Part shown: piece by piece, positions 1 through 9,596 of the stretch | How positions within the stretch are numbered: the first letter of the stretch is position 1 | How the letters are laid out: every line of letters begins with the position of its first letter | NCBI RefSeq assembly: GCF_002920575.1 | Contig: NZ_PQSQ01000074.1 | Coordinates: 1-40,487, forward strand | DNA from: Streptomyces sp. Ru73 | GTDB lineage: Bacteria; Actinomycetota; Actinomycetes; Streptomycetales; Streptomycetaceae | DNA: 40,487 nt | Direction of reading: 5' to 3' | The notes under the pieces: model-generated | What the model saw: the letters and a program-made list of their open reading frames with translations, nothing else | What the model was told of the DNA's origin: nothing | Database searches by the model: none | Made by a program: the position numbers and the translations under genes

Positions 1-64
1 GCCCGGTACGGCAGCAGAATCAGCGGAAATCTACTCGCCCGTAACCGGTCTTCGGGAGGCCCCG

Positions 65-1729
<1,665 letters not shown>

Positions 1730-1752
1730 CCGGCGCCGTCGGTACGGCGTGA

Positions 1753-1799
1753 GACGCGAGCGGGCGGCCGGTCCTTTCGGGCCGGCCGCCCGTCGCGTC
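1753..1799. terminator. Bidirectional hairpin between convergent genes
   Basis: Near-perfect inverted repeat of about 18 pairs (GACGCGA plus CGGGCGGCCGG against its complement, one bulged G) around a TCCTTTCGGG loop. It lies between the acyl-CoA ligase stop and the sensor protein stop and overlaps the latter. There is no long T tract, as is common in streptomycetes. Confidence 0.75.
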
Positions 1800-4700
1800 A
1801 GTTGGTGCCGATCTTGGCGAGCAGGTCGACGATCCGGCCCTGGACGTCCTGGCTGGTGGACCGTTCGGCGAGGAACAGCACCGTCTCGCCCGAGACCAGC
1901 CGCGGCAGCTGGGCCGGGTCCATCTCGGCGGAGGTGTAGACGACCAGCGGGGTGCGGGCCAGCAGGCCGTTCGCGCGCAGCCAGTCCACGATCCCGGCCC
2001 GCCGGCGGCGCACCTGCATCAGGTCCATCACCACGAGGTTCGGCGCGACCTGGGTGGCCAGGCTGACCGCGTCCGCGTCCGTCGCGGCCCGCGCCACCTG
2101 CATCCCGCGCCGCTCCAGCGAGGCGGTGAGCGCACCCGCGACGGCGTCGTTCTCCTCGATCAGCAGCACCCGCGGCGGATGCTGCTCGCTGTCGCGCGGC
2201 GCGAGCGCCTTGAGCAGGACCGCCGGGTCGGCGCCGTACGCCGCCTCCCGGGTCGCCTGGGCCAGCCCGGCCGTGACCAGCACGGGCACCTCGGCCGCTC
2301 CCGCCGCCTGCCGCAGCGACTGCAGCGCCTTGCGGGTGATCGGCCCGGTCAGCGGGTCGACGAAGAGCGCGGCCGGGTACGCCGCGATCTGCGCGTCCAC
2401 CTCCTCGCGGGAGTTGACGATCACCGGGCGGTAGCCGCGGTCGCTCAGCGCCTGCTGGGTCGACGGGTCGGGCGCGGGCCAGACCAGCAGCCGGCGCGGA
2501 TTGTCCAGCGGTTCGGGCGGCAGCTCGTCGTCCATCGGCGGCGGCTGCCGGTCGACGACCTCTATGGCGCCGTTCGGGCCGTCCAGCGGCTCGGGGCCCT
2601 CCTGGCCCTCGTCCGGCGCGGAGATCGCGAAGGCGCGGCCCTCGGTGGACTCCATCAGCGGCGGGTGCGGCTGCGCGCCCTGGCCGCGGGCGGCGGGCGG
2701 CGTGTCCGCGCCCGTACCGCGCTCGTCGTCCTGCGGCGGCGCGGCGAGCTTCCGGCGGCGGCCGGAACCGGCGCCGCCGCCGAGCGTGCCGTTGCCGCCG
2801 CCGGTGGCGTTCGGGTCACCGGCCGCCGCGGGCTGGCCGTGCCGTCCGGGCCGCCCGTTCGCGGGCTGGTGCTGATCGGCGATCTGCTGCGAGAAGGGCA
2901 CGCCCTGCCCGAGCGTGCGCACGCTGAACGCCCGGCCGTGCGACTGCCCGGCCGCGGGACCGCCCTCCTCCTCCGGCAGCGGCAGGGGACCGGCGGCACC
3001 CGGCTGCCCGGCAGGCTGTTCACCGGGCGCGGACCGGCGCGGCCCGGGGACGGACGGCGCGTGCGCACCGCTGCCCTGGGGCCCGCCCTGACCGTTGGCC
3101 CCGTTGGCTCCGTTGGTTTGGGGTCCGCCCTGGCCGGTGCCCTGACCGGCGTCGCCCGGCGCGCCGGCCTCGGGCTGCCGGCCGGCAGGCGCTTCCTGGG
3201 CCTGCGGTCCAGCGGCCTCGGCGGGGCTGGGGCGGCCGCGCCGGCGGCCCGTCGGTGCCGGGGCAGCCGTGGCCGCCGAGGCGTCCTCGGGGTGCGTGAC
3301 CTGGCCCTCGGCGCCGACCACGAACGTGCCGGAGGACTCGGAGTCGGCCATCGCGGCTGCGGCCCGCTCCTCGGCGGCGGCCCGGCGCGCCCTGCGGCGG
3401 CCGGTCGGCGCGTCCCACTCACCACCGGCGGCCGGACCGGCCTGTCCGGCGGCACCGTGCGGGGCGGGCAGCGCGGCACCGCGTGCACCGGCGTCCGTAC
3501 CCGTGGCCTCCTGCTCCGGAGCCCGGCGGGCCCGGCGCCTGCCGGTCCCCGCGGGCACCGCGCCCTCGGGCCCCGCAGGACCGGCCTGCGCGGGCAGCTG
3601 CGGGGTACCGGGCGACGGGGCCCGGCCGGGCGTCTGCGCACCGGCCGCCCGCGGGTCCTGGACCGGACCGCCGGGCGTCTGGCCGCCGGAAGCGGGCAGC
3701 GCGGGGCGCGGCTGCTGCGCACCGGGCTGCTGCGGGGCCTGGGGCTGCGGGACCCGCGCGGGCTGCTGGTCGGCCGCGGCGGGCGGCAGCGCGAAGGGCG
3801 TACGCGGACCCTGCTGCCCGGCAGGCGCCGCCGGGGCGCCGCCGGCGCGTGCGGGACTGAGCCCGGCGGGGCCCTGACCGCCGGGCTGTGCCTGCCCGTT
3901 GTCCTGGCCGGGGCGGCCGCCGTGCGGCTGTCCCGGAGCGGGGCGGCCCGGCCCGGCGGCCGGGGTCAGCGCGCTTGCCGACGACTGCGAGGGCTGCTGC
4001 CCTGCGCCGCCCTGCGCGGCCTGCTGCGCGGCGTCGGGAGCCTGGCCCGTCCCGTGCGGCGGCACCTGCTCGGGGAGGGCGCGTCCGGCCGTGTCGGACA
4101 GCGCCCGGCGCGCCCGGCGCCCACCGGGCTGCTGCGGTGCCGGCCGGCCCTGCTGCTCGCCACCGGCCGCGGCCGGCAGCGCGGGCAGCCCGGACCCGGC
4201 GGACTCGGCCTCCGGGCGGCCCCGGCGCCGTCCGCCCGGCGGCACGGCCTCGGCGCCCGGCATGCCCGCATGGGCCCGCGGGTCCACCGGCGTACCACCG
4301 GTGGACCCGCCCGTGCCGCGGCCGTCCGAGCCGTTCGGTGCGGCGGGCACGCCCCGGCCCGTGCTCTCGGAAGTCCCGTCGCCCGCCGTCGCGTCGGCGC
4401 CGTCCGTGCCGCCGCGGGCCCGTCGCCGGCCGCCCGCTGTGCCGCCGTCCGTGCCGCCGGCCGGGGTCGGGGTGCCGGCACCGGCCGCCGGCGTCTCGAC
4501 CGTGCCGTCGGAGCCGGCCGTCTGGTGCCCGGCCGGTACGGCCGAGCCGTCGGCCTTGACCGGCACCTCCAGTACGTACGCGCTGCCGCCCGCGCCCCCC
4601 GGCACCTCGTGCGTCTGCAGCACGCCGCCGTGCAGCCGGACGATGCCGCGCACGATCGGGCCGTGCACCGGGTCGCCGCCGCTGTACGGGCCGCGCACCT

Positions 4701-6036
4701 CGATGCGGACGACCGAGCCGCGCTGGGCCGCGGCGACCACGATGGTGGAGTCGCCGGCCGGCGGGGCGCCCGCGGGCGTGTTGCCCGTGGAGTCCACGCC
4801 CGCGACATCGGCGATCAGGTGCGACAGCGCCTGGGCCAGCCGCGCCGCGTCGACCTCGGCCTCGATCGGCGGGGCGTGCACCGCGAACTGCGCGCGGCCC
4901 GGCCCGATCAGTTCGACCGCGCCCTCCACGCCCGCGGCGACCACCGTGTCCAGGGAGACCTCGGTCCGCTGCAGCTTGTCGGTGCCCGCGTCGAGCTGCT
5001 GGTAGCTCAGGACGTTGTCCACCAGCGTCGTCATCCGGCTGTAGCCGGCGGTGAGGTGGTGCAGGACCTGGTTGGCCTCGGGCCAGAGCTGGCCCGCGGG
5101 GTCGGACGCCAGGGTGCCCAGCTCGGCGCGCAGCTCCTCCAGCGGACCGCGCAGCGACCGGTCCAGCACGGCGAGCAGCTGGCTCTGCCGGGCCGCCATG
5201 GCGTCCATGGGGCGCCGGTCGGTGAAGGTCATGACGGCGCCGACGAGCTGGTCGCCGTCGCGTACGGGAGCGGTCGTCAGGTCCACGGAGACCGCGCGGC
5301 CGTCCTTGGCCCACAGCACCTGCCCGCGCACCCGGTGCTTGCGGCCGGACTTGAGCGTGTCGGCGAGCGGGGTCTCGGCCCAGGGCAGCGGGGTGCCGTC
5401 GGCGCGCGAGTGGTGGATCAGCGGGTGCAGCTCCTTGCCGCCCAGCTCGCTGGCCCGGTAGCCGAGGATCTGCGCGGCGGACGGGTTGACGAGGACGACC
5501 TTGCCCTCGGCGTCCACGCCGACCACGCCCTCGGCCGCGGCGCGCAGGATCATCTCCGTCTGGCGCTGCTGGCGGGCCAGTTCGCTCTCGATGTCCAGCT
5601 GGCCGGAGATGTCGCGGACGACGAGCATCAGCAGTTCGTTGCCGGTGTAGCCCGTGCGGTGGTCCGCGTACGCCGCCTCGAAGGCCGACTCGTACGGGGT
5701 ACGGCCGTCCTCCAGGTTGGCGCTGGTGACCTCGACCAGCAGCTCCGTGCCGTCCGTGCGCCGCGCGATCATCCGCGTCGGCTTCTGCCGCCCGCCCTGG
5801 TGCGTGGCGTCGTCCGGGCGACGCATGGAGCCGGGGATGCGCTTGGAGTCGAACGTCGGGAGCAGGTCCAGCAGACCGCGGCCCACCAGGGCCGTCCCCG
5901 GCGTCTCGAACATCTCCAGCGCGATGGTGTTGGCGTTGACGACCGTGCCGTTGCAGTTGACCAGCAGCAACGCGTCGGGCAAGGCGTCGAGTATGGCTGC
6001 GAGGCGAGCAGCGCCTCGGGATGGCCTGCTGCTCAC
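1798..6036 (-). CDS. PAS-PAS / degenerate histidine kinase / receiver-like protein with Arg-rich linker
   Basis: A 1412-residue cytoplasmic multidomain protein. Residues about 10-140 and 150-275 are PAS domains. Residues 281-345 follow the HisKA pattern, but the H-box reads DRSLRGPL, so Arg293 stands where the phospho-accepting histidine should be. The ATP lid is also poor: the N-box reads LSHLIADVA, without the two usual asparagines, and no DxGxG box is evident. A roughly 700-residue Pro/Gly/Ala/Gln-rich segment follows with repeated RRRARR and two RRRGRP motifs. Two receiver-like folds end the protein, the second with VMDLMQ, plausibly a phospho-acceptor aspartate, but EEN replaces the acidic pocket. 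GTG at 6036 is preferred because GGAGG lies just upstream; the frame stays open to 6210. Probably a sensor or scaffold rather than an active kinase. Confidence 0.8.
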   Translation of the reverse strand: MSSRPSRGAARLAAILDALPDALLLVNCNGTVVNANTIALEMFETPGTALVGRGLLDLLPTFDSKRIPGSMRRPDDATHQGGRQKPTRMIARRTDGTELLVEVTSANLEDGRTPYESAFEAAYADHRTGYTGNELLMLVVRDISGQLDIESELARQQRQTEMILRAAAEGVVGVDAEGKVVLVNPSAAQILGYRASELGGKELHPLIHHSRADGTPLPWAETPLADTLKSGRKHRVRGQVLWAKDGRAVSVDLTTAPVRDGDQLVGAVMTFTDRRPMDAMAARQSQLLAVLDRSLRGPLEELRAELGTLASDPAGQLWPEANQVLHHLTAGYSRMTTLVDNVLSYQQLDAGTDKLQRTEVSLDTVVAAGVEGAVELIGPGRAQFAVHAPPIEAEVDAARLAQALSHLIADVAGVDSTGNTPAGAPPAGDSTIVVAAAQRGSVVRIEVRGPYSGGDPVHGPIVRGIVRLHGGVLQTHEVPGGAGGSAYVLEVPVKADGSAVPAGHQTAGSDGTVETPAAGAGTPTPAGGTDGGTAGGRRRARGGTDGADATAGDGTSESTGRGVPAAPNGSDGRGTGGSTGGTPVDPRAHAGMPGAEAVPPGGRRRGRPEAESAGSGLPALPAAAGGEQQGRPAPQQPGGRRARRALSDTAGRALPEQVPPHGTGQAPDAAQQAAQGGAGQQPSQSSASALTPAAGPGRPAPGQPHGGRPGQDNGQAQPGGQGPAGLSPARAGGAPAAPAGQQGPRTPFALPPAAADQQPARVPQPQAPQQPGAQQPRPALPASGGQTPGGPVQDPRAAGAQTPGRAPSPGTPQLPAQAGPAGPEGAVPAGTGRRRARRAPEQEATGTDAGARGAALPAPHGAAGQAGPAAGGEWDAPTGRRRARRAAAEERAAAAMADSESSGTFVVGAEGQVTHPEDASAATAAPAPTGRRRGRPSPAEAAGPQAQEAPAGRQPEAGAPGDAGQGTGQGGPQTNGANGANGQGGPQGSGAHAPSVPGPRRSAPGEQPAGQPGAAGPLPLPEEEGGPAAGQSHGRAFSVRTLGQGVPFSQQIADQHQPANGRPGRHGQPAAAGDPNATGGGNGTLGGGAGSGRRRKLAAPPQDDERGTGADTPPAARGQGAQPHPPLMESTEGRAFAISAPDEGQEGPEPLDGPNGAIEVVDRQPPPMDDELPPEPLDNPRRLLVWPAPDPSTQQALSDRGYRPVIVNSREEVDAQIAAYPAALFVDPLTGPITRKALQSLRQAAGAAEVPVLVTAGLAQATREAAYGADPAVLLKALAPRDSEQHPPRVLLIEENDAVAGALTASLERRGMQVARAATDADAVSLATQVAPNLVVMDLMQVRRRRAGIVDWLRANGLLARTPLVVYTSAEMDPAQLPRLVSGETVLFLAERSTSQDVQGRIVDLLAKIGTN

Positions 6037-6347
6037 GACGACGCTTCCTCCCTGATGACCGCATCTTGCCGGCACCCCACCGTGGTGTGTGACTGAAACC
6101 CACCGTGGCGTGTCACTGGAAGGGAGTCTACGGGCACCGGCCGGGGACGCGGAGGCGGATGACGAGGAGGTAATGCCACGGCCCTGTGCGACTCGGCGCA
6201 CGCCCGACATGTGCCCCGCGTCCTGATCTGGCGCCCTACTTGGCCACGAAACCCGGCCGGTGTCCGCGGGAAGCGGACGCCCTTCCTCCGGCGCTCCCGG
6301 CTCCGCTTCCCGCCTCTGACGTCGTCTTCCGGACGTTCCGCCGGGTC
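6037..6347. other. Intergenic region: promoter side of the PAS protein, 3' side of the inhibitor gene
   Basis: No gene is supported. It holds the SD of the PAS protein, a pair of 23-bp-spaced direct repeats (listed separately) and an inverted repeat GGGAAGCGGA (6268-6277) / TCCGCTTCCC (6302-6311). The latter could end transcription of the inhibitor gene on the minus strand, though its 24-base loop is long. Confidence 0.5.
6076..6117. repeat. Two 19-bp direct repeats, 23-bp period, upstream of the PAS protein
   Basis: CCCACCGTGGTGTGTGACT at 6076-6094 recurs with two mismatches at 6099-6117. Each copy contains the small dyad CCAC-C-GTGG. They lie 40-81 bases before the GTG start on the coding strand, where an operator would be expected. 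The binding protein is unknown. Confidence 0.6.
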
Positions 6348-6818
6348 CTACTGGGCCGCGGTGGAGGGGAGCAGGGGGACGAGCTTGTCCCAGCGGTCGA
6401 TCTCACAGCCGTTGTCCCGCTTGAAGGTGGCGTCGACCGGGCGCCCCGCCCAGCGGCCGGTGACGTGCGCGGTGGCCGGGCCGCCGTACTGCATCGTGCA
6501 GTTCGTGCCGGGCGGCACCGGCGCGAAGGGGTCCTTGCCCCAGCGCGTCACCTTGTCCATCGCCCGGCACGCCTCCTCCGCCTTGGGGTGGTCGCCGCCG
6601 GTGGGGTGGCACTTCAGTTCGTGCGTGCCGTCCAGCCCGGCGTCGCCGGACTTGGTGACGGTCACCGTGAGGTGGTCACCGCCCTTCGAGAGCGGGATCG
6701 GCGCCTGCCGGACCTGCTCCGAAGGGGTGACGGCGCCGGCCATGGGCGCGGCGAGGGCCGGCGCGAGGGCACAGGCGGCGGCGGACAGGACGAGAACGGC
6801 GATACGGCGCGGCGCCAT
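6348..6818 (-). CDS. Secreted subtilisin inhibitor (SSI family)
   Basis: A 156-residue Streptomyces subtilisin inhibitor-like protein (MEROPS I16), exported to block extracellular serine proteases. The first 28 or so residues form a signal peptide (MAPRR, hydrophobic run, AMAGA-type end). The mature part has four cysteines (ELKCHP, EEACRAM, NCTMQY, NGCEID), matching the two conserved disulfides, and the family strings DPFAPVPPG and GRPVDATF. By alignment with SSI the reactive bond follows the methionine of CTMQY, so P1 is Met, which suits subtilisin- or chymotrypsin-like targets rather than trypsin. The SD GGAGAG lies five bases before the ATG. The upstream region contains the palindrome GTTGCGCAAC (6910-6919), a possible regulatory site. 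Confidence 0.93.
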   Translation of the reverse strand: MAPRRIAVLVLSAAACALAPALAAPMAGAVTPSEQVRQAPIPLSKGGDHLTVTVTKSGDAGLDGTHELKCHPTGGDHPKAEEACRAMDKVTRWGKDPFAPVPPGTNCTMQYGGPATAHVTGRWAGRPVDATFKRDNGCEIDRWDKLVPLLPSTAAQ

Positions 6819-7099
6819 CGGACTCTCCAGGGCGTGGGGGTGGGACTACGGGGACGACGGGGGGCCGGGACGGTCCCCCTTCCTCTCCTAACGCTCCACC
6901 GGTCCGTACGTTGCGCAACCGCACGGATGCGGTGCGTATCGCGCCACTCCGCCGCGCGCCGGTTCGCGCCGTTTGCCGCCGGAAGTGCTTTGCTCAGCGG
7001 CCCGCGCGCCTAGTACCGTAGGGCTCGATTGGTGACAGCACGCTGAGCTGTGCCATCATCTGCACACACCACATCGCGTTCGCGCGGGTGGCGGTGCGT

Positions 7100-7193
7100 G
7101 GAGGCGTCGCCTAGTCCGGTCTATGGCGCCGCACTGCTAATGCGGTTTGGGTCTTAAAGCCCATCGAGGGTTCAAATCCCTCCGCCTCCGCCA
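7100..7193 (+). tRNA. tRNA-Ser(GCT)
   Basis: Class II tRNA with acceptor GGAGGCG (7100-7106) pairing with CGCCTCC (7183-7189), discriminator G at 7190 and an encoded CCA at 7191-7193. The anticodon loop CTGCTAA gives GCT at 7136-7138, reading AGC/AGU codons. A long variable arm and a TTCAAAT T-loop are visible. Confidence 0.95.
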
Positions 7194-7197
7194 GCAC

Positions 7198-7225
7198 GGA
7201 GCCCCGGCCAGCAGGCCGGGGCTCC
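7198..7225 (+). terminator. Hairpin after tRNA-Ser(GCT)
   Basis: Perfect 12-bp stem GGAGCCCCGGCC / GGCCGGGGCTCC around AGCA, five bases after the tRNA 3' end. Confidence 0.75.
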
Positions 7226-7300
7226 GTTGTCGTCTGTGCGGCGTTTTCGCAGCTCAGCGGCGGTAGGGGAAACGGATTTCGCGCACCGGCGCAGGTCATG

Positions 7301-7306
7301 TAATGT
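7301..7306 (+). promoter_or_regulatory. Probable -10 box of the first tRNA-Arg
   Basis: TAATGT fits the TANNNT pattern of a primary-sigma -10 box and lies 45 bases before the tRNA. The whole stretch from 7291 is repeated before the second copy, which supports a promoter role. No clear -35 box was found. Confidence 0.4.
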
Positions 7307-7350
7307 TGTTCCCGCAACGCCGACCGGTGGGAAAGCCACCGGAAAGCCGA

Positions 7351-7423
7351 GCGCTCGTAGCTTAACGGATAGAGCATCTGACTACGGATCAGAAGGTTGC
7401 AGGTTCGAATCCTGCCGAGCGCA
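7351..7423 (+). tRNA. tRNA-Arg(ACG), copy 1
   Basis: A 73-base tRNA with acceptor GCGCTCG (7351-7357) pairing with CGAGCGC (7416-7422) and discriminator A at 7423. The loop CTACGGA gives anticodon ACG (7384-7386), whose A34 is the substrate of TadA, encoded at 38554-39159 in this window. The sequence is identical to copy 2. Confidence 0.96.
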
Positions 7424-7433
7424 CACCGTGACG

Positions 7434-7467
7434 AAACCCCCGCCGGTTCACCCGGACGGGGGTTTTC
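7434..7467 (+). terminator. Hairpin with T tract after tRNA-Arg copy 1
   Basis: AAACCCCCGCCGG pairs with CCGGACGGGGGTTTT (one internal mismatch), ending in TTTT. A classical intrinsic terminator. Confidence 0.8.
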
Positions 7468-7544
7468 TCATGGAAATAATCTGGCGGGTGTGTGGCTCGC
7501 GGGGCCGCGCGCCGGCGCCGGAGCGAGCTGCCGCGCAGGTCATG

Positions 7545-7550
7545 TAAAGT
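7545..7550 (+). promoter_or_regulatory. Probable -10 box of the second tRNA-Arg
   Basis: TAAAGT, the counterpart of TAATGT at 7301, at almost the same distance from its tRNA and inside the duplicated stretch that begins GCAGGTCATGTAA (7535). Confidence 0.4.
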
Positions 7551-7593
7551 GGTTCCGCAACGCCGACCGGTGGGAAGACCGCCGGAGGGCCGA

Positions 7594-7666
7594 GCGCTCG
7601 TAGCTTAACGGATAGAGCATCTGACTACGGATCAGAAGGTTGCAGGTTCGAATCCTGCCGAGCGCA
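7594..7666 (+). tRNA. tRNA-Arg(ACG), copy 2
   Basis: Identical in all 73 bases to copy 1 and offset by 243 bases. The 59 bases before it are a diverged copy of those before copy 1, so this is a tandem duplication of promoter plus gene. Confidence 0.96.
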
Positions 7667-7672
7667 CAGCGA

Positions 7673-7714
7673 CCGGAGGCCCCGTCGAGAGATCGACGGG
7701 GCCTCCGGCGTTTG
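7673..7714 (+). terminator. Hairpin after tRNA-Arg copy 2
   Basis: A stem of about 16 pairs (CCGGAGGCCCCGTCGA against its complement) followed by GCGTTTG. It lies just before the convergent reductase stop at 7725 and may serve both directions. Confidence 0.75.
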
Positions 7715-7724
7715 TGCTGCCTGC

Positions 7725-8492
7725 TCAGGAGCTGCGGTGGATGGCGAGGTCCGTGCGGCCCGGCGCCAGGTTGTCGCGGAGCACCAGGTCCTCGTCGTAG
7801 TCGCCGCCGTTCTGGGTGCGGTAGGGCAGCGGCGGGGTGGTGGCGAGGGTGCGCAGCCGCTCGCGGAGGCCGCTCGCAGCGGCGGCGTACTGCTCGGGGG
7901 AGACCCGGTTGGCCGCGGGGACGAGGTACGGCGGCAGTACGGACATGCCGGTGTACCAGAAGGTCCCGTGCTGGAGGGGGTAGAGCACGGACTCCAGGCT
8001 GCCGTTGATGCCGCGCGGGCCGAGAGAGGGCTCGAAGGCACCGGCGGTGAGGACCACCATGGCGCGCTTGCCGGCCAGCCGGCCCTCTCCGTAGCGCAGG
8101 GTCCGGCCGTCCTCGCCGAGGACGCCGTAGCCGAAGCCCTTCACGAAGACCCGGTCGAACCAGCCCTTGAGGATGGCCGGCATCCCGTACCACCACAGCG
8201 GGAACTGCACGATCACCGCGTCGGCCCAGTCGATCTTCTCCTGCTCGGCGACGACGTCGGGGGCCAGCCGGCCGCTCTCGAACGCCTGCTGTGAGACCCG
8301 CGCGACATCGAGGCGCTCGGTGCGGTCGTGGCCGTAGTCGTCCGCGTCCACGACCGGGTTCCACTTCATCGCGTACAGGTCGGAGACGCGTACCTCGTGG
8401 CCCTCGGCCTCCAGTGCGCGGACGCCCTCGTCCTTCAGGGCGCCGTTGAGGGAGCGGGATTCGGGGTGGGCGTAGAGCCAGAAAATCTTCAT
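7725..8492 (-). CDS. NAD(P)H dehydrogenase (quinone) / flavodoxin-fold oxidoreductase
   Basis: A 255-residue soluble protein of the NQO1/KefF-like flavodoxin-fold family, expected to bind FMN or FAD and reduce quinones or similar electrophiles with NAD(P)H. Evidence: the N-terminal flavin-phosphate pattern KIFWLYAHPESRSLN, the central IVQFPLWWYGMPAILKGWFDRVF block typical of the family, and VVLTAGA before the second flavin loop. ATG at 8492 is taken as the start; a GTG two codons upstream (8498) is equally open. It diverges from a DJ-1/AraC regulator only about 70 bases away, an arrangement that suggests the regulator controls it. Confidence 0.88.
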   Translation of the reverse strand: MKIFWLYAHPESRSLNGALKDEGVRALEAEGHEVRVSDLYAMKWNPVVDADDYGHDRTERLDVARVSQQAFESGRLAPDVVAEQEKIDWADAVIVQFPLWWYGMPAILKGWFDRVFVKGFGYGVLGEDGRTLRYGEGRLAGKRAMVVLTAGAFEPSLGPRGINGSLESVLYPLQHGTFWYTGMSVLPPYLVPAANRVSPEQYAAAASGLRERLRTLATTPPLPYRTQNGGDYDEDLVLRDNLAPGRTDLAIHRSS

Positions 8493-8529
8493 GGGCACGA
8501 TCGTCGGCGAGCGGTCGTCCCGAAACGAG

Positions 8530-8543
8530 TGGCCTGATGGCCA
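8530..8543. promoter_or_regulatory. Small dyad in the divergent promoter region
   Basis: TGGCC-TGAT-GGCCA is a perfect inverted repeat with 5-bp arms between the divergent reductase and AraC-type genes. A possible operator, but short. Confidence 0.3.
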
Positions 8544-8563
8544 TGGTGTGCAAGGATCGGGCC

Positions 8564-9583
8564 ATGGGAGCTTTCACGGAGAGCGGGCGGCACCGGGTCG
8601 CCGTACTGGTGCGGCACGGCATGCTGCCGATGGAGCTGGGCATCGTCCACCGGGTCTTCGGCCAGGCGAAATCGGCCGCGGGCGAGCCGCTGTACGAGGT
8701 GGTGACCTGCGCCGTCGAGCCCGGCGTGGTGCGGACCGAGGCGGACTTCACGATCAACGTGGCGCACGGCCCCGAGGCGCTGGCCGAGGCGCAGACCGTG
8801 GTCGTGCCGGCCGCGCACGAGGACTACACGCCGGAGGGGCGGCTCGACGCGCCGCTCGCCGCTGCGCTGGGCCGCATCCGGCCCGGCACCCGGGTCGCCT
8901 CGATCTGCACGGGCGCCTTCGTGCTGGCCGCCGCGGGCCTGCTGGACGGGCGGCGGGCCACCACCCACTGGCGGTCCACGGACGACTTCCGGCGGCTCTT
9001 CCCCGCCGTGTGCCTGGACCCGGAGGTGCTCTACACCGAGGACGGCCACGTGCTGACCTCGGCGGGCGTGGCCTCCGGCGTGGACCTGTGCCTGCACATG
9101 GTGCGCAGCGACTTCGGCTCGGCCGTGGCCAACGAGGTGGCGCGCAGCACGGTCGTCCCGCCGCACCGGGAGGGCGGCCAGGCCCAGTACATCCAGCGGC
9201 CCGTGCCGAGCCGGCAGTTCGCCACGACGGGCGCGGCGCGCGCCTGGGCGCTGGAGAACCTGCACCGCCCGCTGACCCTGCGCGAGCTGGCCGCGCGCGA
9301 GTCGATGAGCGTACGGACCTTCACCCGGCGCTTCCGGGAGGAGTCCGGGCTCTCGCCGCTGCAGTGGCTCACCCAGCAGCGCGTCGAGCGGGCCCGGCAG
9401 CTGCTGGAGGACACCGACCTCTCGGTGGACCGGGTGGCGGCCGACGCGGGCTTCGGCACGGCCGCCTCGCTGCGGCAGCACCTCCAGGCGGCGCTGGGCG
9501 TGTCGCCGAGCCAGTACCGCAGCACGTTCCGGGGACCGGCGGCCGCACCGGAGCGCGCCGAGCCGGTACCGGCCGTGGTGTGA
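8564..9583 (+). CDS. GATase1/DJ-1-like AraC family regulator (FtrA type)
   Basis: A 339-residue transcription factor. Residues about 10-190 form a DJ-1/PfpI-like domain with the nucleophile-elbow sequence ASICTGAFVLAAAG (Cys115) and a nearby TTHW (His135), as in FtrA-type regulators, where the domain senses a ligand instead of acting as a peptidase. Residues about 225-322 carry the two AraC helix-turn-helix units, with TLRELAARESMSVRTFTRRF first and VDRVAADAGFGTAASLRQHL second. ATG at 8564 is preferred because AAGGA lies eight bases before it; an in-frame ATG occurs at 8537. The natural target is the divergent quinone reductase gene. The ligand cannot be inferred. Confidence 0.9.
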   Translation: MGAFTESGRHRVAVLVRHGMLPMELGIVHRVFGQAKSAAGEPLYEVVTCAVEPGVVRTEADFTINVAHGPEALAEAQTVVVPAAHEDYTPEGRLDAPLAAALGRIRPGTRVASICTGAFVLAAAGLLDGRRATTHWRSTDDFRRLFPAVCLDPEVLYTEDGHVLTSAGVASGVDLCLHMVRSDFGSAVANEVARSTVVPPHREGGQAQYIQRPVPSRQFATTGAARAWALENLHRPLTLRELAARESMSVRTFTRRFREESGLSPLQWLTQQRVERARQLLEDTDLSVDRVAADAGFGTAASLRQHLQAALGVSPSQYRSTFRGPAAAPERAEPVPAVV

Positions 9584-9596
9584 GGGGGACGGACCG

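Noticed and set aside
2179..6096. Very long plus-strand open frame opposite the PAS protein gene
   Set aside because: It is antisense to a gene with clear domains; its product is Arg/Gly/Val-rich without motifs, the usual shadow frame in very G+C-rich DNA.
7100..7666. Integrated element at the tRNA cluster
   Set aside because: No integrase, excisionase or repeated tRNA 3' end next to foreign genes was seen, only the tRNA duplication.
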